From NCBI RefSeq assembly GCF_004337695.1, contig NZ_SJXJ01000033.1, positions 1 to 35,441 on the forward strand: a DNA stretch of 35,441 nucleotides. The letters are read 5' to 3'. Positions within the stretch are counted from its first letter, which is position 1. Each line of letters begins with the position of its first letter. A program made the position numbers and the translations under genes. Source of the DNA: Tenacibaculum sp. M341. GTDB lineage: Bacteria > Bacteroidota > Bacteroidia > Flavobacteriales > Flavobacteriaceae. The notes below the pieces were generated by a model. It ran no database searches. It saw only the letters and a list, made by a program, of their open reading frames with translations, and had not been told where the DNA came from. Shown one piece after another: positions 7,495 to 14,665 of this stretch.

Positions 7495-7947
7495 ATGAAA
7501 AAAATTAGTTTAATCCTATTTTTAGTTCTTAATTCTTTGTTAGTGTCATGTTCTAGTAACGATAATGATGAAAATATAACACAAGATTTATTAATAGGAA
7601 AATGGAAAAGATTTAAAAATGAAACCATTTGTTCATCTGGCAGCGAAAGTTCAGAAGAATATTCTGCATGCCAACAAAACGGTACAATTACATTTAAATC
7701 TGACGGAACGTTTGTTGATGAACCATATATCTTTTTTAATAATAATTGTGAAGTAGATGGGGTTTATAATGGTAGTTGGGAGGTTATAGATGGTGAACTT
7801 TTTACTAAACAAAATGGTAATGCATCTTCTAAAAAAGTTGATTATTTCCAAATATCTGATAATTCATTGAAAATAGGTTCTAAATCGACTCCCTGTGATA
7901 ACGAATCTTCTGACTCAATTAAATACATAGAATTTATTAGGTTTTAA
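7495..7947 (+). CDS. Lipocalin-like lipoprotein
   Basis: A 150-residue lipoprotein (lipobox LVSC, Cys19, followed by SSNDND, which suits surface export in this phylum). The mature part begins DLLIGKWKRF and later has TITFKSDGTFV and YNGSWEVIDGELF. This is the signature of the Bacteroidota lipocalin-like domain family, small beta-barrels assumed to bind a hydrophobic ligand. Four cysteines in the mature part (CSSGS, CQQNG, NNCEV and TPCDN) could pair. It has its own leader region and no operon partner. Confidence 0.75.
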   Translation: MKKISLILFLVLNSLLVSCSSNDNDENITQDLLIGKWKRFKNETICSSGSESSEEYSACQQNGTITFKSDGTFVDEPYIFFNNNCEVDGVYNGSWEVIDGELFTKQNGNASSKKVDYFQISDNSLKIGSKSTPCDNESSDSIKYIEFIRF

Positions 7948-8030
7948 TTTAAGAGAACTTATTTTAATATGGTATTATTAAGGTTACCCTAGTGTTTAAA
8001 CATTACCCTTAATTATTACTATTTTAGATA

Positions 8031-8084
8031 TAACTATAATGGGAATAAACATAATTGTGTTTAGCCTTACGTTGGCAATAATGT
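8031..8084. repeat. Left boundary of gene unit 1
   Basis: The boundary has two parts. A block shared with the left boundary of unit 2 (8031-8074) carries GGGAATAAAC, then AATTGTGTTTAGC, and ends in GTTG. The gene-specific arm GTTGGCAATAATGT (8071-8084) is the inverted complement, 13 of 14 bases, of 8732-8745 on the far side of the gene. TAAAC and GTTTA in the shared block can form a small hairpin. Confidence 0.7.
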
Positions 8085-8098
8085 AAAAAAGAAAATAG

Positions 8099-8731
8099 AT
8101 GATTAAAAAAATAGCTCTAATATTTATACTTTTCTGTTTTTCAAATTGTAAAAATTATGAAAGTGAAGATTATATAAATCAGGAAAATAAAGCTATAAAT
8201 CAAATAATTCCTGAGATAACCAATCTGAATAAAATGATTGAATATAATAATTGGGACACAAAAGATTTAAAATTATTTATTTACAATGAATTAATAGTTG
8301 AAACTGCAACTAACTTTGAACCCGAAGGTTATACAATTGGTATAGATGGAGTTCCTTTATCTGAAAAAAGATTAAAAGAAAACAAAAAGGAATTTGAAGA
8401 AAAAATAGCTAAATATGAAAAAGAAGAAAAGTTATTTGCTCCTTTAAAAAAAAGAAAAATAAAAACTCGTTCTCTTCAATATAAGTTTAACGTAGATAAT
8501 CTTAAAATCGAATTAGTAAACTCAGAGAGTGTTAGAATTCGTGATTTAAAAAAAGGAGAATTTGGAATTTTAGCCGTGTCAAGAATAATCTTTAACCGAA
8601 ATTATTCAAAAGGATATTTATACTACACATTTTATTGTGGTAGTGGTTGTGCTTGGGACAATAATATTGAAATTCAAAAAATAGATGGAAAATGGAAAAT
8701 AACGGAATATTTTTCTGGAGGAATAGCATAA
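8099..8731 (+). CDS. Lipoprotein of unknown function (unit 1)
   Basis: A 210-residue protein with a short lipoprotein-type signal (FCFSNC, Cys17). I do not recognise the family. Residues about 75-125 form a highly charged Lys/Glu helix. The C-terminal part (residues about 125-210) looks beta-rich, with VRIRDLKKGEFGILAVSRI and a CGSGCAW pair followed by IEIQKIDGKWKITEYF, as in NTF2-like or immunity-type lipoproteins. The gene fills almost the whole space between a pair of inverted arms at 8071-8084 and 8732-8745. The right arm begins at the base after the stop codon, as expected of a compact one-gene cassette. Confidence 0.65.
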   Translation: MIKKIALIFILFCFSNCKNYESEDYINQENKAINQIIPEITNLNKMIEYNNWDTKDLKLFIYNELIVETATNFEPEGYTIGIDGVPLSEKRLKENKKEFEEKIAKYEKEEKLFAPLKKRKIKTRSLQYKFNVDNLKIELVNSESVRIRDLKKGEFGILAVSRIIFNRNYSKGYLYYTFYCGSGCAWDNNIEIQKIDGKWKITEYFSGGIA

Positions 8732-8745
8732 ACACTATTGCCAAC
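8732..8745. repeat. Right arm of gene unit 1
   Basis: ACACTATTGCCAAC begins immediately after the stop codon and is the inverted complement of 8071-8084 with one mismatch. Such an arm does not behave like a terminator, because no T run follows and its partner lies before the gene. Confidence 0.7.
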
Positions 8746-8749
8746 AAGG

Positions 8750-9178
8750 GTAGCCGTTGCACAACTCTATAATTTCAAAGAAAACAACTTTAAATAAGCC
8801 TTTTTAAGAGGTCTATTTTTTTAGTAATTACAAAACTACTTTTAATTTTGAGTAAATTAAAAAGTAAGATATAAAGTCTACGAACATCCTTTTTATTAAA
8901 AACAGACTATTTATAGCCTTTGCCTTACTTTTTATAGTCTTTTTTATAAATTTTAAATACTTTTTCAGATTATAAGCAATTGCCGATACATGCATCACCT
9001 TATTGGCTCGCTTAATCCCTAAAGTATTTATTTTACGAAGTCCCATAAACTGAGTTAGAGTGCCAAAAACAGGCTCTACTGTACTTTGACGTTTGCTTTT
9101 CATATAACGCCCTTGCTTACTAGCTATTCGTTTGTTATTACGTTCATATTCCTCTCGGTAATAAGTAACACTAAACAA
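8750..9178 (-). mobile_element. Truncated IS1182-like insertion sequence
   Basis: The end of the element (8750-8820) starts GTAGCCGTTGCACAACTC and recurs almost unchanged at 12791-12861. Inside it, leftward, lies the 3' part of a transposase gene, so only one end of the IS is left. The opposite end was not found. Sequence from 9179 to 9349 is AT-rich, with a 9-bp perfect hairpin at 9211-9235 and no gene. Confidence 0.65.
8828..9178 (-). pseudogene. Transposase C-terminal fragment
   Basis: The 3' part of a DDE transposase gene, about 115 codons. It carries the IS1182-type C-terminal block YYREEYERN, KGRYMKSKRQSTVEPVFG-type sequence (here SKQGRYMKSKRQSTVEPVFG) and ANKVMHVSAIAYNLKKYLKF. Full-length members are about 450-550 residues, so most of the DDE domain is missing. 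No ATG is present and the frame opens with a TTG that is probably not used. It cannot be functional. Confidence 0.8.
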
Positions 9179-9349
9179 TTTTATCTGTTTTACAAAAAGT
9201 ATTAAAAATAATACAATAAAGTGATGTTATTGTATAAGAACTTAATATTAAAAACATTGTCCTACTATTTTTATTTTATAATTTTAAGCTCTCTAAAAGA
9301 AATAAGCGACTAAACCTCCTATTCCTTTTTATTATTAAAAATAAAACAT

Positions 9350-9400
9350 TAACTATATAACGGGAATAAACGCAATTGTGTTTAGCAATATGTTGTAAGC
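9350..9400. repeat. Left boundary of gene unit 2
   Basis: The shared block (9350-9395) repeats that of unit 1, with GGGAATAAAC and AATTGTGTTTAGC again and a final GTTG. The gene-specific arm TGTTGTAAGC (9391-9400) is a perfect inverted match of 10728-10737 after the gene. An upstream TTG codon at 9376 lies in this block and is therefore not taken as the gene start. Confidence 0.7.
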
Positions 9401-9420
9401 AACCTAAAAAACCAAACTTA

Positions 9421-10719
9421 ATGAAAGAAAAAGAGTATGATATTTTTGTTAATCAAAAGATTTATCCAAATGCTTCTGAAATTTTTGGAGTTTCCCTTTC
9501 TTCATTAAATAAAATTAAAGGAGATTGTAAAATAGTCTTTGACACAAATGCTCTTCTTGTCCCATATTTAACTGGTAGTGATAGTTTAAATGAATTAAAA
9601 AAAGTTTTTGAAAAACTCAAAAAACAGAAAAGATTAGTAATTCCTGGACAAGTCGCCCGAGAATTTGCAAATAATAGACCTGAAAAATTAAAAGAAGTCT
9701 ACCAACAACTAACTAGAAAACAGAATGGCTTGCAAAGTATCAGTATTGGAAAATATCCATTATTAGAGAACATTAAAGAATATAAAGAAGCTATAGAATT
9801 AGAAGCAAAGTTAAACGAGCAAATAACTCAGTATCGAAAAAAAATTAAAAGCCTTGTAAACGAAGTTAAGTCTTGGAATTGGAATGACCCAATTAGTGAA
9901 ATCTACAAAGATGTTTTTACAAAAGGAACTGTTCTTGACCTCAAATTTGACGAAAATGAGGTAAAGGAAAAATTACAATATAGATACTTACATAAAATTC
10001 CACCCGGATTTAAAGATGATAACAAACCAGACGATGGAGTTGGAGATTTTCTTATTTGGTTAACAATCTTAAAAATTGCAGAAGAAAAACAAGATGTAAT
10101 TTTTGTTTCAGGAGATGAAAAAACTGATTGGTATCATAAAAGTGAAAAGAACGGATTATATCCGAGATTTGAACTTGTTAATGAATATAGAATTGCTTCA
10201 GGAGGTAAAAGTTTTCACATATTAAAATTTTCCGAATTATTAAATCTACTTGGAGCTGACGATAAAGTAGTTAGAGAAGTAGCGAAAGAGGAACGTCATC
10301 AAAAGTCAAAATTATCTATGTTTCGAGAATTTGTAGGTAAAGCCGAAAATGCAATTATGAACTGGTTGCTACAACGTGACGATTTGGGTGTTATACCCAA
10401 TAATGGGTTTCCTGATTTTGAAGTAAACTATGATGACGGAACTAAATCTGGAGTTGATGTTGTACCAATAAATAGTCAAAGAAATTCTGGTTTAATTTCA
10501 ATGCATTTTCGTGAAAGATTTTACAGAGCTTATTACGAAGTTCAAGAGAAAGATTATGATAAATTTCAATTCTATTTTGTTGTAGAAACTAGAAACTATC
10601 CTTTTAACGAACTTAGAAGAAATATTGAACGTTCAATTAAAAGTTTCAATATGGAAACAGCTAAAATTGAGTATTTTATTGGTTACTTAGACCAAAGTGA
10701 AGAATTCAATAAAGTATAA
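9421..10719 (+). CDS. PIN-like (PIN_8) ribonuclease with C-terminal extension
   Basis: A 432-residue cytoplasmic protein; the ATG at 9421 is preferred over a TTG at 9376 inside the boundary repeat. Residues about 35-290 fit the PIN-like domain family PIN_8: IVFDTNALL with Asp41, PGQVAREF with Glu81, PDDGVGDFLIW with Asp204, Asp205 and Asp209, then VIFVSGDEKTDW with Asp232 and Asp236. These acidic residues match the metal-binding set of PIN nucleases. A Lys/Glu-rich helical insert (about 90-150) separates the first two motifs. Residues about 300-432 form a second domain (DFEVNYDDGTKSGVDVVPI, then YEVQEKDYDKFQFYFVV) that I cannot name. PIN_8 proteins often occur in defence or toxin loci; RNA cleavage is the expected activity. 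Confidence 0.8.
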   Translation: MKEKEYDIFVNQKIYPNASEIFGVSLSSLNKIKGDCKIVFDTNALLVPYLTGSDSLNELKKVFEKLKKQKRLVIPGQVAREFANNRPEKLKEVYQQLTRKQNGLQSISIGKYPLLENIKEYKEAIELEAKLNEQITQYRKKIKSLVNEVKSWNWNDPISEIYKDVFTKGTVLDLKFDENEVKEKLQYRYLHKIPPGFKDDNKPDDGVGDFLIWLTILKIAEEKQDVIFVSGDEKTDWYHKSEKNGLYPRFELVNEYRIASGGKSFHILKFSELLNLLGADDKVVREVAKEERHQKSKLSMFREFVGKAENAIMNWLLQRDDLGVIPNNGFPDFEVNYDDGTKSGVDVVPINSQRNSGLISMHFRERFYRAYYEVQEKDYDKFQFYFVVETRNYPFNELRRNIERSIKSFNMETAKIEYFIGYLDQSEEFNKV

Positions 10720-10727
10720 AAAAGGCA

Positions 10728-10737
10728 GCTTACAACA
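10728..10737. repeat. Right arm of gene unit 2
   Basis: GCTTACAACA lies 8 nt after the stop codon and is a perfect inverted match of TGTTGTAAGC at 9391-9400. From here to the left arm of unit 3 is about 60 nt, which is the length of a compact integron attC site. Confidence 0.7.
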
Positions 10738-10778
10738 ATGTATATAAAAAATAGCTCAAGTCTGTGCTAACACAAAGG

Positions 10779-10788
10779 TTTGGGCATA
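10779..10788. repeat. Left arm of gene unit 3
   Basis: TTTGGGCATA is the inverted complement, 9 of 10 bases, of TATGCCCAAC at 12777-12786. It lies 15 nt before the ATG of the nuclease gene. A small hairpin, TGTG-CTAA-CACA, lies just upstream (about 10763-10774). Confidence 0.6.
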
Positions 10789-10803
10789 ATTTGAACAAAC
10801 CGA

Positions 10804-12771
10804 ATGTCAGAAACAAAACTTCAAAAAAAATTAAAAACAGACCCAAGGTTTATTCCATATAATGAAAAATATGATTTCGACTATGTTTTAAACTATTTAA
10901 AAAAAACAGTGAAATCTAAAACTGGATCATATGTAGAACATAATGCATTAAATTCTTCCTTCTTTAATCCTTATTTCACAGAATATAAAGAATATTTTAA
11001 AGAAATAACTAAAGGAAATGACCTAGCATTAAAAGACTTTTTAGAGCTTATAATAACTTTTGCTAACAGAGATTTATATTTAGTTACGGCTAGTCTCAGA
11101 GAATCGAATAACGACAGAACCGAAATTGACTATGACGGAATGATGAATTCTACGATTCAATCCAATATTCCTGAATTAGGACAAATCAATGCTCAAGCAG
11201 GGTTGGAAGCTAGTCACGATGGACTAAATATGGTTCTTAATATGACACTTAAGAATTATGACGATGATGGCAGTTCAAATTATCAATTGAAACATTTGGA
11301 TAATTGTGCTAAATTATTGGGATTTAGCAACATCTACATAGTTATAAAGTCTGGTTACGATATTGCGATTTGGGAAGATTATGCAATACGTTACAGTAAA
11401 AAAAGTGATGAACTCAAAATTAAAATCATCCATAAAGAGAATCAATACCTAAATAGAATTGGAGAGTACAGATTAAAAAGAAATATTTTTTCAAGCAAAA
11501 TGGTTGTATTATCTGCATTTCAAGAACAAAACGCCTTTTATCAGTACATTTCAAAAGAAGCAAATAAGAAAAGAAAAGCTAAAAGACTTAAACGTACAAC
11601 ACTTGATGAAAATGAAATTAAGTATAAGTTAGCTGATGGAATTGAAAAAGAAACTGTGTTTAAGGAATTACAATCATTTGCAAGCCTTACAACATATTAT
11701 GCTTTCATCAGAGATGAAACCTTACCTAATATAAATAATGTAAACCTTTATGATGTTTTAGTTCTATTTACAGAAGTACAACACCTTTTTGGTGAAGCTT
11801 TTGAGATTAAAAAAGTTGAAACTGCTACTGATGTTGAAAATTTTAATCTATTTAAACTAAAAATTAAAAAGCACGAATTAGTTGAATATTTACTTCGCAA
11901 GACTAAGTACTCAAGAAATCAAGTTAAACAAACTTTAGAGTTATTCATTCAGAAAGAAGGCTTCTATAATATATGGGAAAGGCCTTTAATTGAAATTGAA
12001 AACTATTTATTTCCTGTCATTTTACCTTTAATAAGCCCAAATACTCTAAGAATGCTTGATTATTGGTTAGAAAAAGGCGGTTTTGACTTAGACTCTCGTG
12101 GTTTACTTTTTGAAAAACATATCAAAAATGTTTTATCATTTGAATTTAAAAGAAAGGGTTACAAATTCAATATTCCAATTGAAAATATCTTTAGAAATAA
12201 TAATGATGAATTTGAAGAAATTGACTTAATCGTTGAATTAAAAAAAATCACACTGATAGCAGAAGTAAAATGTATTAAATATCCTTTTGACCCAAGAGAT
12301 TATTACAATATGCATTCTCGACTTATAGAAGGTGCAAAACAGATAAATAGAAAGACTAAGTTTTTAATTGATAACAGAGATTATTTAAAAAACAATGGCT
12401 TTTTATCTAAACCAATTGTTAAGCTAGTTATCACAAATTACCCTATTTTTTCAGGTTATAAAATTGATGGAGTTCCAATAACAGACTTTTCATTATTAGA
12501 AAATTATTTTATAAACGGTAGATTTGGGAAAGGAAGAATGGTAGGTACGAAAAAAGGTGTTGAAATTGACGACACTTTTCATTCAGAAATTAAATATTAT
12601 CAAAATGAAGATGAATTATCAGATAATCTTGAAAGCTTTTTTAAAAACCCTATACCAATAACAGAAAAATTAAAGGATGTATATATTGAAGAAACCCAGA
12701 TAAGTTTACCAGAAACAAATCCGAAGATTATTATGGATTATGTGAAATTTAAACAATCGAATGAAATATAA
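10804..12771 (+). CDS. PD-(D/E)XK-type nuclease, putative defence protein
   Basis: A 655-residue cytoplasmic protein. The N-terminal 420 residues are mostly helical and of no recognised family. Residues about 440-560 carry a PD-(D/E)XK nuclease core: GLLFEKHIKNVLSF (an alpha helix with Glu), EEIDLIVEL with Asp474, then TLIAEVKCIKY with Glu487 and Lys489, and GAKQINRKT after it. The spacing Asp-13-Glu-x-Lys is canonical, so the site looks intact. It probably cuts DNA in a restriction-like or abortive defence, which is inference. Its start lies 84 nt after the PIN gene with gene-unit arms between, so the two are separate units rather than one fused operon, though they could be co-transcribed. 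Confidence 0.7.
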   Translation: MSETKLQKKLKTDPRFIPYNEKYDFDYVLNYLKKTVKSKTGSYVEHNALNSSFFNPYFTEYKEYFKEITKGNDLALKDFLELIITFANRDLYLVTASLRESNNDRTEIDYDGMMNSTIQSNIPELGQINAQAGLEASHDGLNMVLNMTLKNYDDDGSSNYQLKHLDNCAKLLGFSNIYIVIKSGYDIAIWEDYAIRYSKKSDELKIKIIHKENQYLNRIGEYRLKRNIFSSKMVVLSAFQEQNAFYQYISKEANKKRKAKRLKRTTLDENEIKYKLADGIEKETVFKELQSFASLTTYYAFIRDETLPNINNVNLYDVLVLFTEVQHLFGEAFEIKKVETATDVENFNLFKLKIKKHELVEYLLRKTKYSRNQVKQTLELFIQKEGFYNIWERPLIEIENYLFPVILPLISPNTLRMLDYWLEKGGFDLDSRGLLFEKHIKNVLSFEFKRKGYKFNIPIENIFRNNNDEFEEIDLIVELKKITLIAEVKCIKYPFDPRDYYNMHSRLIEGAKQINRKTKFLIDNRDYLKNNGFLSKPIVKLVITNYPIFSGYKIDGVPITDFSLLENYFINGRFGKGRMVGTKKGVEIDDTFHSEIKYYQNEDELSDNLESFFKNPIPITEKLKDVYIEETQISLPETNPKIIMDYVKFKQSNEI

Positions 12772-12776
12772 AAAAC

Positions 12777-12786
12777 TATGCCCAAC
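12777..12786. repeat. Right arm of gene unit 3
   Basis: TATGCCCAAC pairs with the left arm at 10779-10788. Its core GCCCAAC fits the integron R'' consensus RYYYAAC. Exactly four bases separate CAAC from the IS end at 12791, the same distance as in unit 1. Confidence 0.65.
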
Positions 12787-12790
12787 AATA

Positions 12791-12861
12791 GTAGCCGTTG
12801 CACAACTCTATAATTTTTACAGAAAACAACTTTAAATAAGCCTTTTTAAGAGGCTTATTTT
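12791..12861. mobile_element. Solo IS end (copy of 8750-8820)
   Basis: About 70 nt are over 90% identical to the IS end at 8750-8820: GTAGCCGTTGCACAACTC, then AGAAAACAAC, then AAATAAGCC. No transposase sequence follows. The rest of 12862-13108 contains no gene, only the palindrome at 13037-13052. Confidence 0.65.
12834..12860. terminator. Hairpin terminator inside the solo IS end
   Basis: AAATAAGCCT (12834-12843) pairs perfectly with AGGCTTATTT (12851-12860) and is followed by T-rich sequence. It probably terminates the nuclease gene. The equivalent hairpin at 8792-8818 has lost two pairs. Confidence 0.6.
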
Positions 12862-13036
12862 ATTTAAATGGCAAAAAAAATAGAGAAAGGAATATCACAG
12901 AGAAATGGATTCACTTATTAAAAATAATATGTTGGAATAATTAAATTAGTTATGGTTTTATCTTTTGAAATAGAACCTACAATCCCAAAAAATCATTCCT
13001 TTTAACTAACTTTACAATAAAATTGCTAATAATAGC

Positions 13037-13052
13037 TTACAAAATTTTGTAA
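13037..13052. promoter_or_regulatory. Perfect 16-bp palindrome before a serine hydrolase gene
   Basis: TTACAAAATTTTGTAA is a perfect palindrome 57 nt upstream of the ATG at 13109. It could be an operator for a dimeric regulator, but no regulator gene is adjacent, and AT-rich palindromes of this size can arise by chance. Confidence 0.3.
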
Positions 13053-13108
13053 CTAATTTGAGTAAGTAACATAATCGATACCAAATCGTCTTAATATAAA
13101 AAAACACT

Positions 13109-14575
13109 ATGAAAAATATTATTACCTCACTTCTTTTTGCTATTGTAATTTTAAGTTGCCAATCAAATGAAAACACATTTACCAAGCAAAAAGATTTTAC
13201 GTTCATTACTGATAGCTTAAACATTAACAATCAATTAAAAAATCATAAACTAGCAGGGTTTAGTCTTACTGTTTTTGAAAATTATAAAATTGTTTATTCT
13301 AATCAATTCGGTGTAAAATCATTTAAAACCAATGAAAAATTAGATGAAAACACAGCGTTTTCAACCGCATCTATATCTAAGCCTGTTACTGCACTTCTTT
13401 GTCACATTTTAGCAGAAAAAGGATTCATTAATTTAGATGAACCTATTGAAAAATATTTAAAAAGATGGAGTTTACCGAAAAGTGAATATACTACAAACGT
13501 AAAGCCTACATGGAAACATTTTATGAATCATACAGCGGGGACAACTCAACATGGTTTTGCTGATTTCTACGAAGGTGACACAATACCGTCTATTAAACAA
13601 AGTCTTTTAGGACAAATTCCGAGATACGATAAAGAAATTGATTTTTTATTTGAACCAGGAACAAGTTGGCAGTATAGCGGAGGTGGTTATGTTATTATTC
13701 AAATGGCACTGGAAGACACTTTAAATAAGCCTATTGCTGAGCTTGCTAAAGAGTATATTTTTGAGCCGTTACAAATGAATAATACTACGATGAAGCAGCC
13801 TAACGAAAAAGGTTTCTTAAAAAATGTAGCGCTTGTTCATAATAAAAATGGTGAAGTAATTCGTACAGGTTTACCTATTACACCTCAGGTTGCTCCATCT
13901 GGTATGTGGTCTACAACTAATGATTTAGCAAAATTCGCAATTGAGATACAAAATGCATTACGTAATAACAGTAATAGTATTATTTCTAATAAAATTGCTA
14001 AAGAAATAACTAAAACTACTGCCCTAAAAAATGCTGTAGGTGGTTGGAGCTATGGATGGCAAAAAACTTTTGGTTTTAATAATTATGACTGGTTTATGTG
14101 TAATGGCTCTAATACTGGAGTTGGAGGAGATGTTCATGCAACAATGACTAATGGAAATGGTTATGTTTTTCTTGCTAATGGAGATAAGCCCAATCGTTTT
14201 CCGGTAATTAATCAAACCCGTCAAAAACTACAAAAATTAATGAATTGGAATATTCAGATTAAAGAAAATGAAATCCAAAAAATTCCTGTTCAGTTAAAAA
14301 ATAAGCTTATTGGTACTTATGATGACTTCCTTTTTCAACAACCTAAATTACATGTAGAAATAGTAGAAGAGGGAAATAAACTAATTGTAAAAAGTCCTTA
14401 TTTTGATTTTATAATGGGAAAGGGTAGTGAAATTGTTTATTTAAAAAATGGGTATTTTAAAATCATTGATTATCCTAACTTGCTAAATTTTGATTTTAAT
14501 GATAAAAAAATAACTAAAGTAACTTTATACAGAGATAATATTAGTGCTGAAATTCCGATAAAACAGAAAAAATAG
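13109..14575 (+). CDS. Beta-lactamase-family serine hydrolase, lipoprotein
   Basis: A 488-residue lipoprotein (lipobox VILSC, Cys17) of the class C beta-lactamase / penicillin-binding-protein-like (Beta-lactamase, PF00144) family. The nucleophile motif is S88-I-S-K91. The second motif is Tyr189 in WQYSGGGYVI, where Gly replaces the usual Asn of Y-x-N. The third is CNGSNTGVGG, in place of HSG or KTG. Residues about 390-488 form a C-terminal beta-rich extension, as in many family members. The enzymes act as peptidases, esterases or D-aminopeptidases; true beta-lactam resistance is unlikely. It is the first of three same-strand genes (13109-16848). Confidence 0.85.
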   Translation: MKNIITSLLFAIVILSCQSNENTFTKQKDFTFITDSLNINNQLKNHKLAGFSLTVFENYKIVYSNQFGVKSFKTNEKLDENTAFSTASISKPVTALLCHILAEKGFINLDEPIEKYLKRWSLPKSEYTTNVKPTWKHFMNHTAGTTQHGFADFYEGDTIPSIKQSLLGQIPRYDKEIDFLFEPGTSWQYSGGGYVIIQMALEDTLNKPIAELAKEYIFEPLQMNNTTMKQPNEKGFLKNVALVHNKNGEVIRTGLPITPQVAPSGMWSTTNDLAKFAIEIQNALRNNSNSIISNKIAKEITKTTALKNAVGGWSYGWQKTFGFNNYDWFMCNGSNTGVGGDVHATMTNGNGYVFLANGDKPNRFPVINQTRQKLQKLMNWNIQIKENEIQKIPVQLKNKLIGTYDDFLFQQPKLHVEIVEEGNKLIVKSPYFDFIMGKGSEIVYLKNGYFKIIDYPNLLNFDFNDKKITKVTLYRDNISAEIPIKQKK

Positions 14576-14665
14576 CTTACAACTATTGCTAAAAAAATAC
14601 AATAAGAATATAAAAACTGTTATATAAAACATCACACAGAATAAAATTCTATATTTTCAACCATA

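Noticed and set aside
8031-12790. Calling the gene-unit arms classical integron attC sites
   Set aside because: Only unit 3 fits RYYYAAC/GTTRRRY, no attI or integrase is present, and L-box pairing cannot be shown by eye; left as an open question in the findings.
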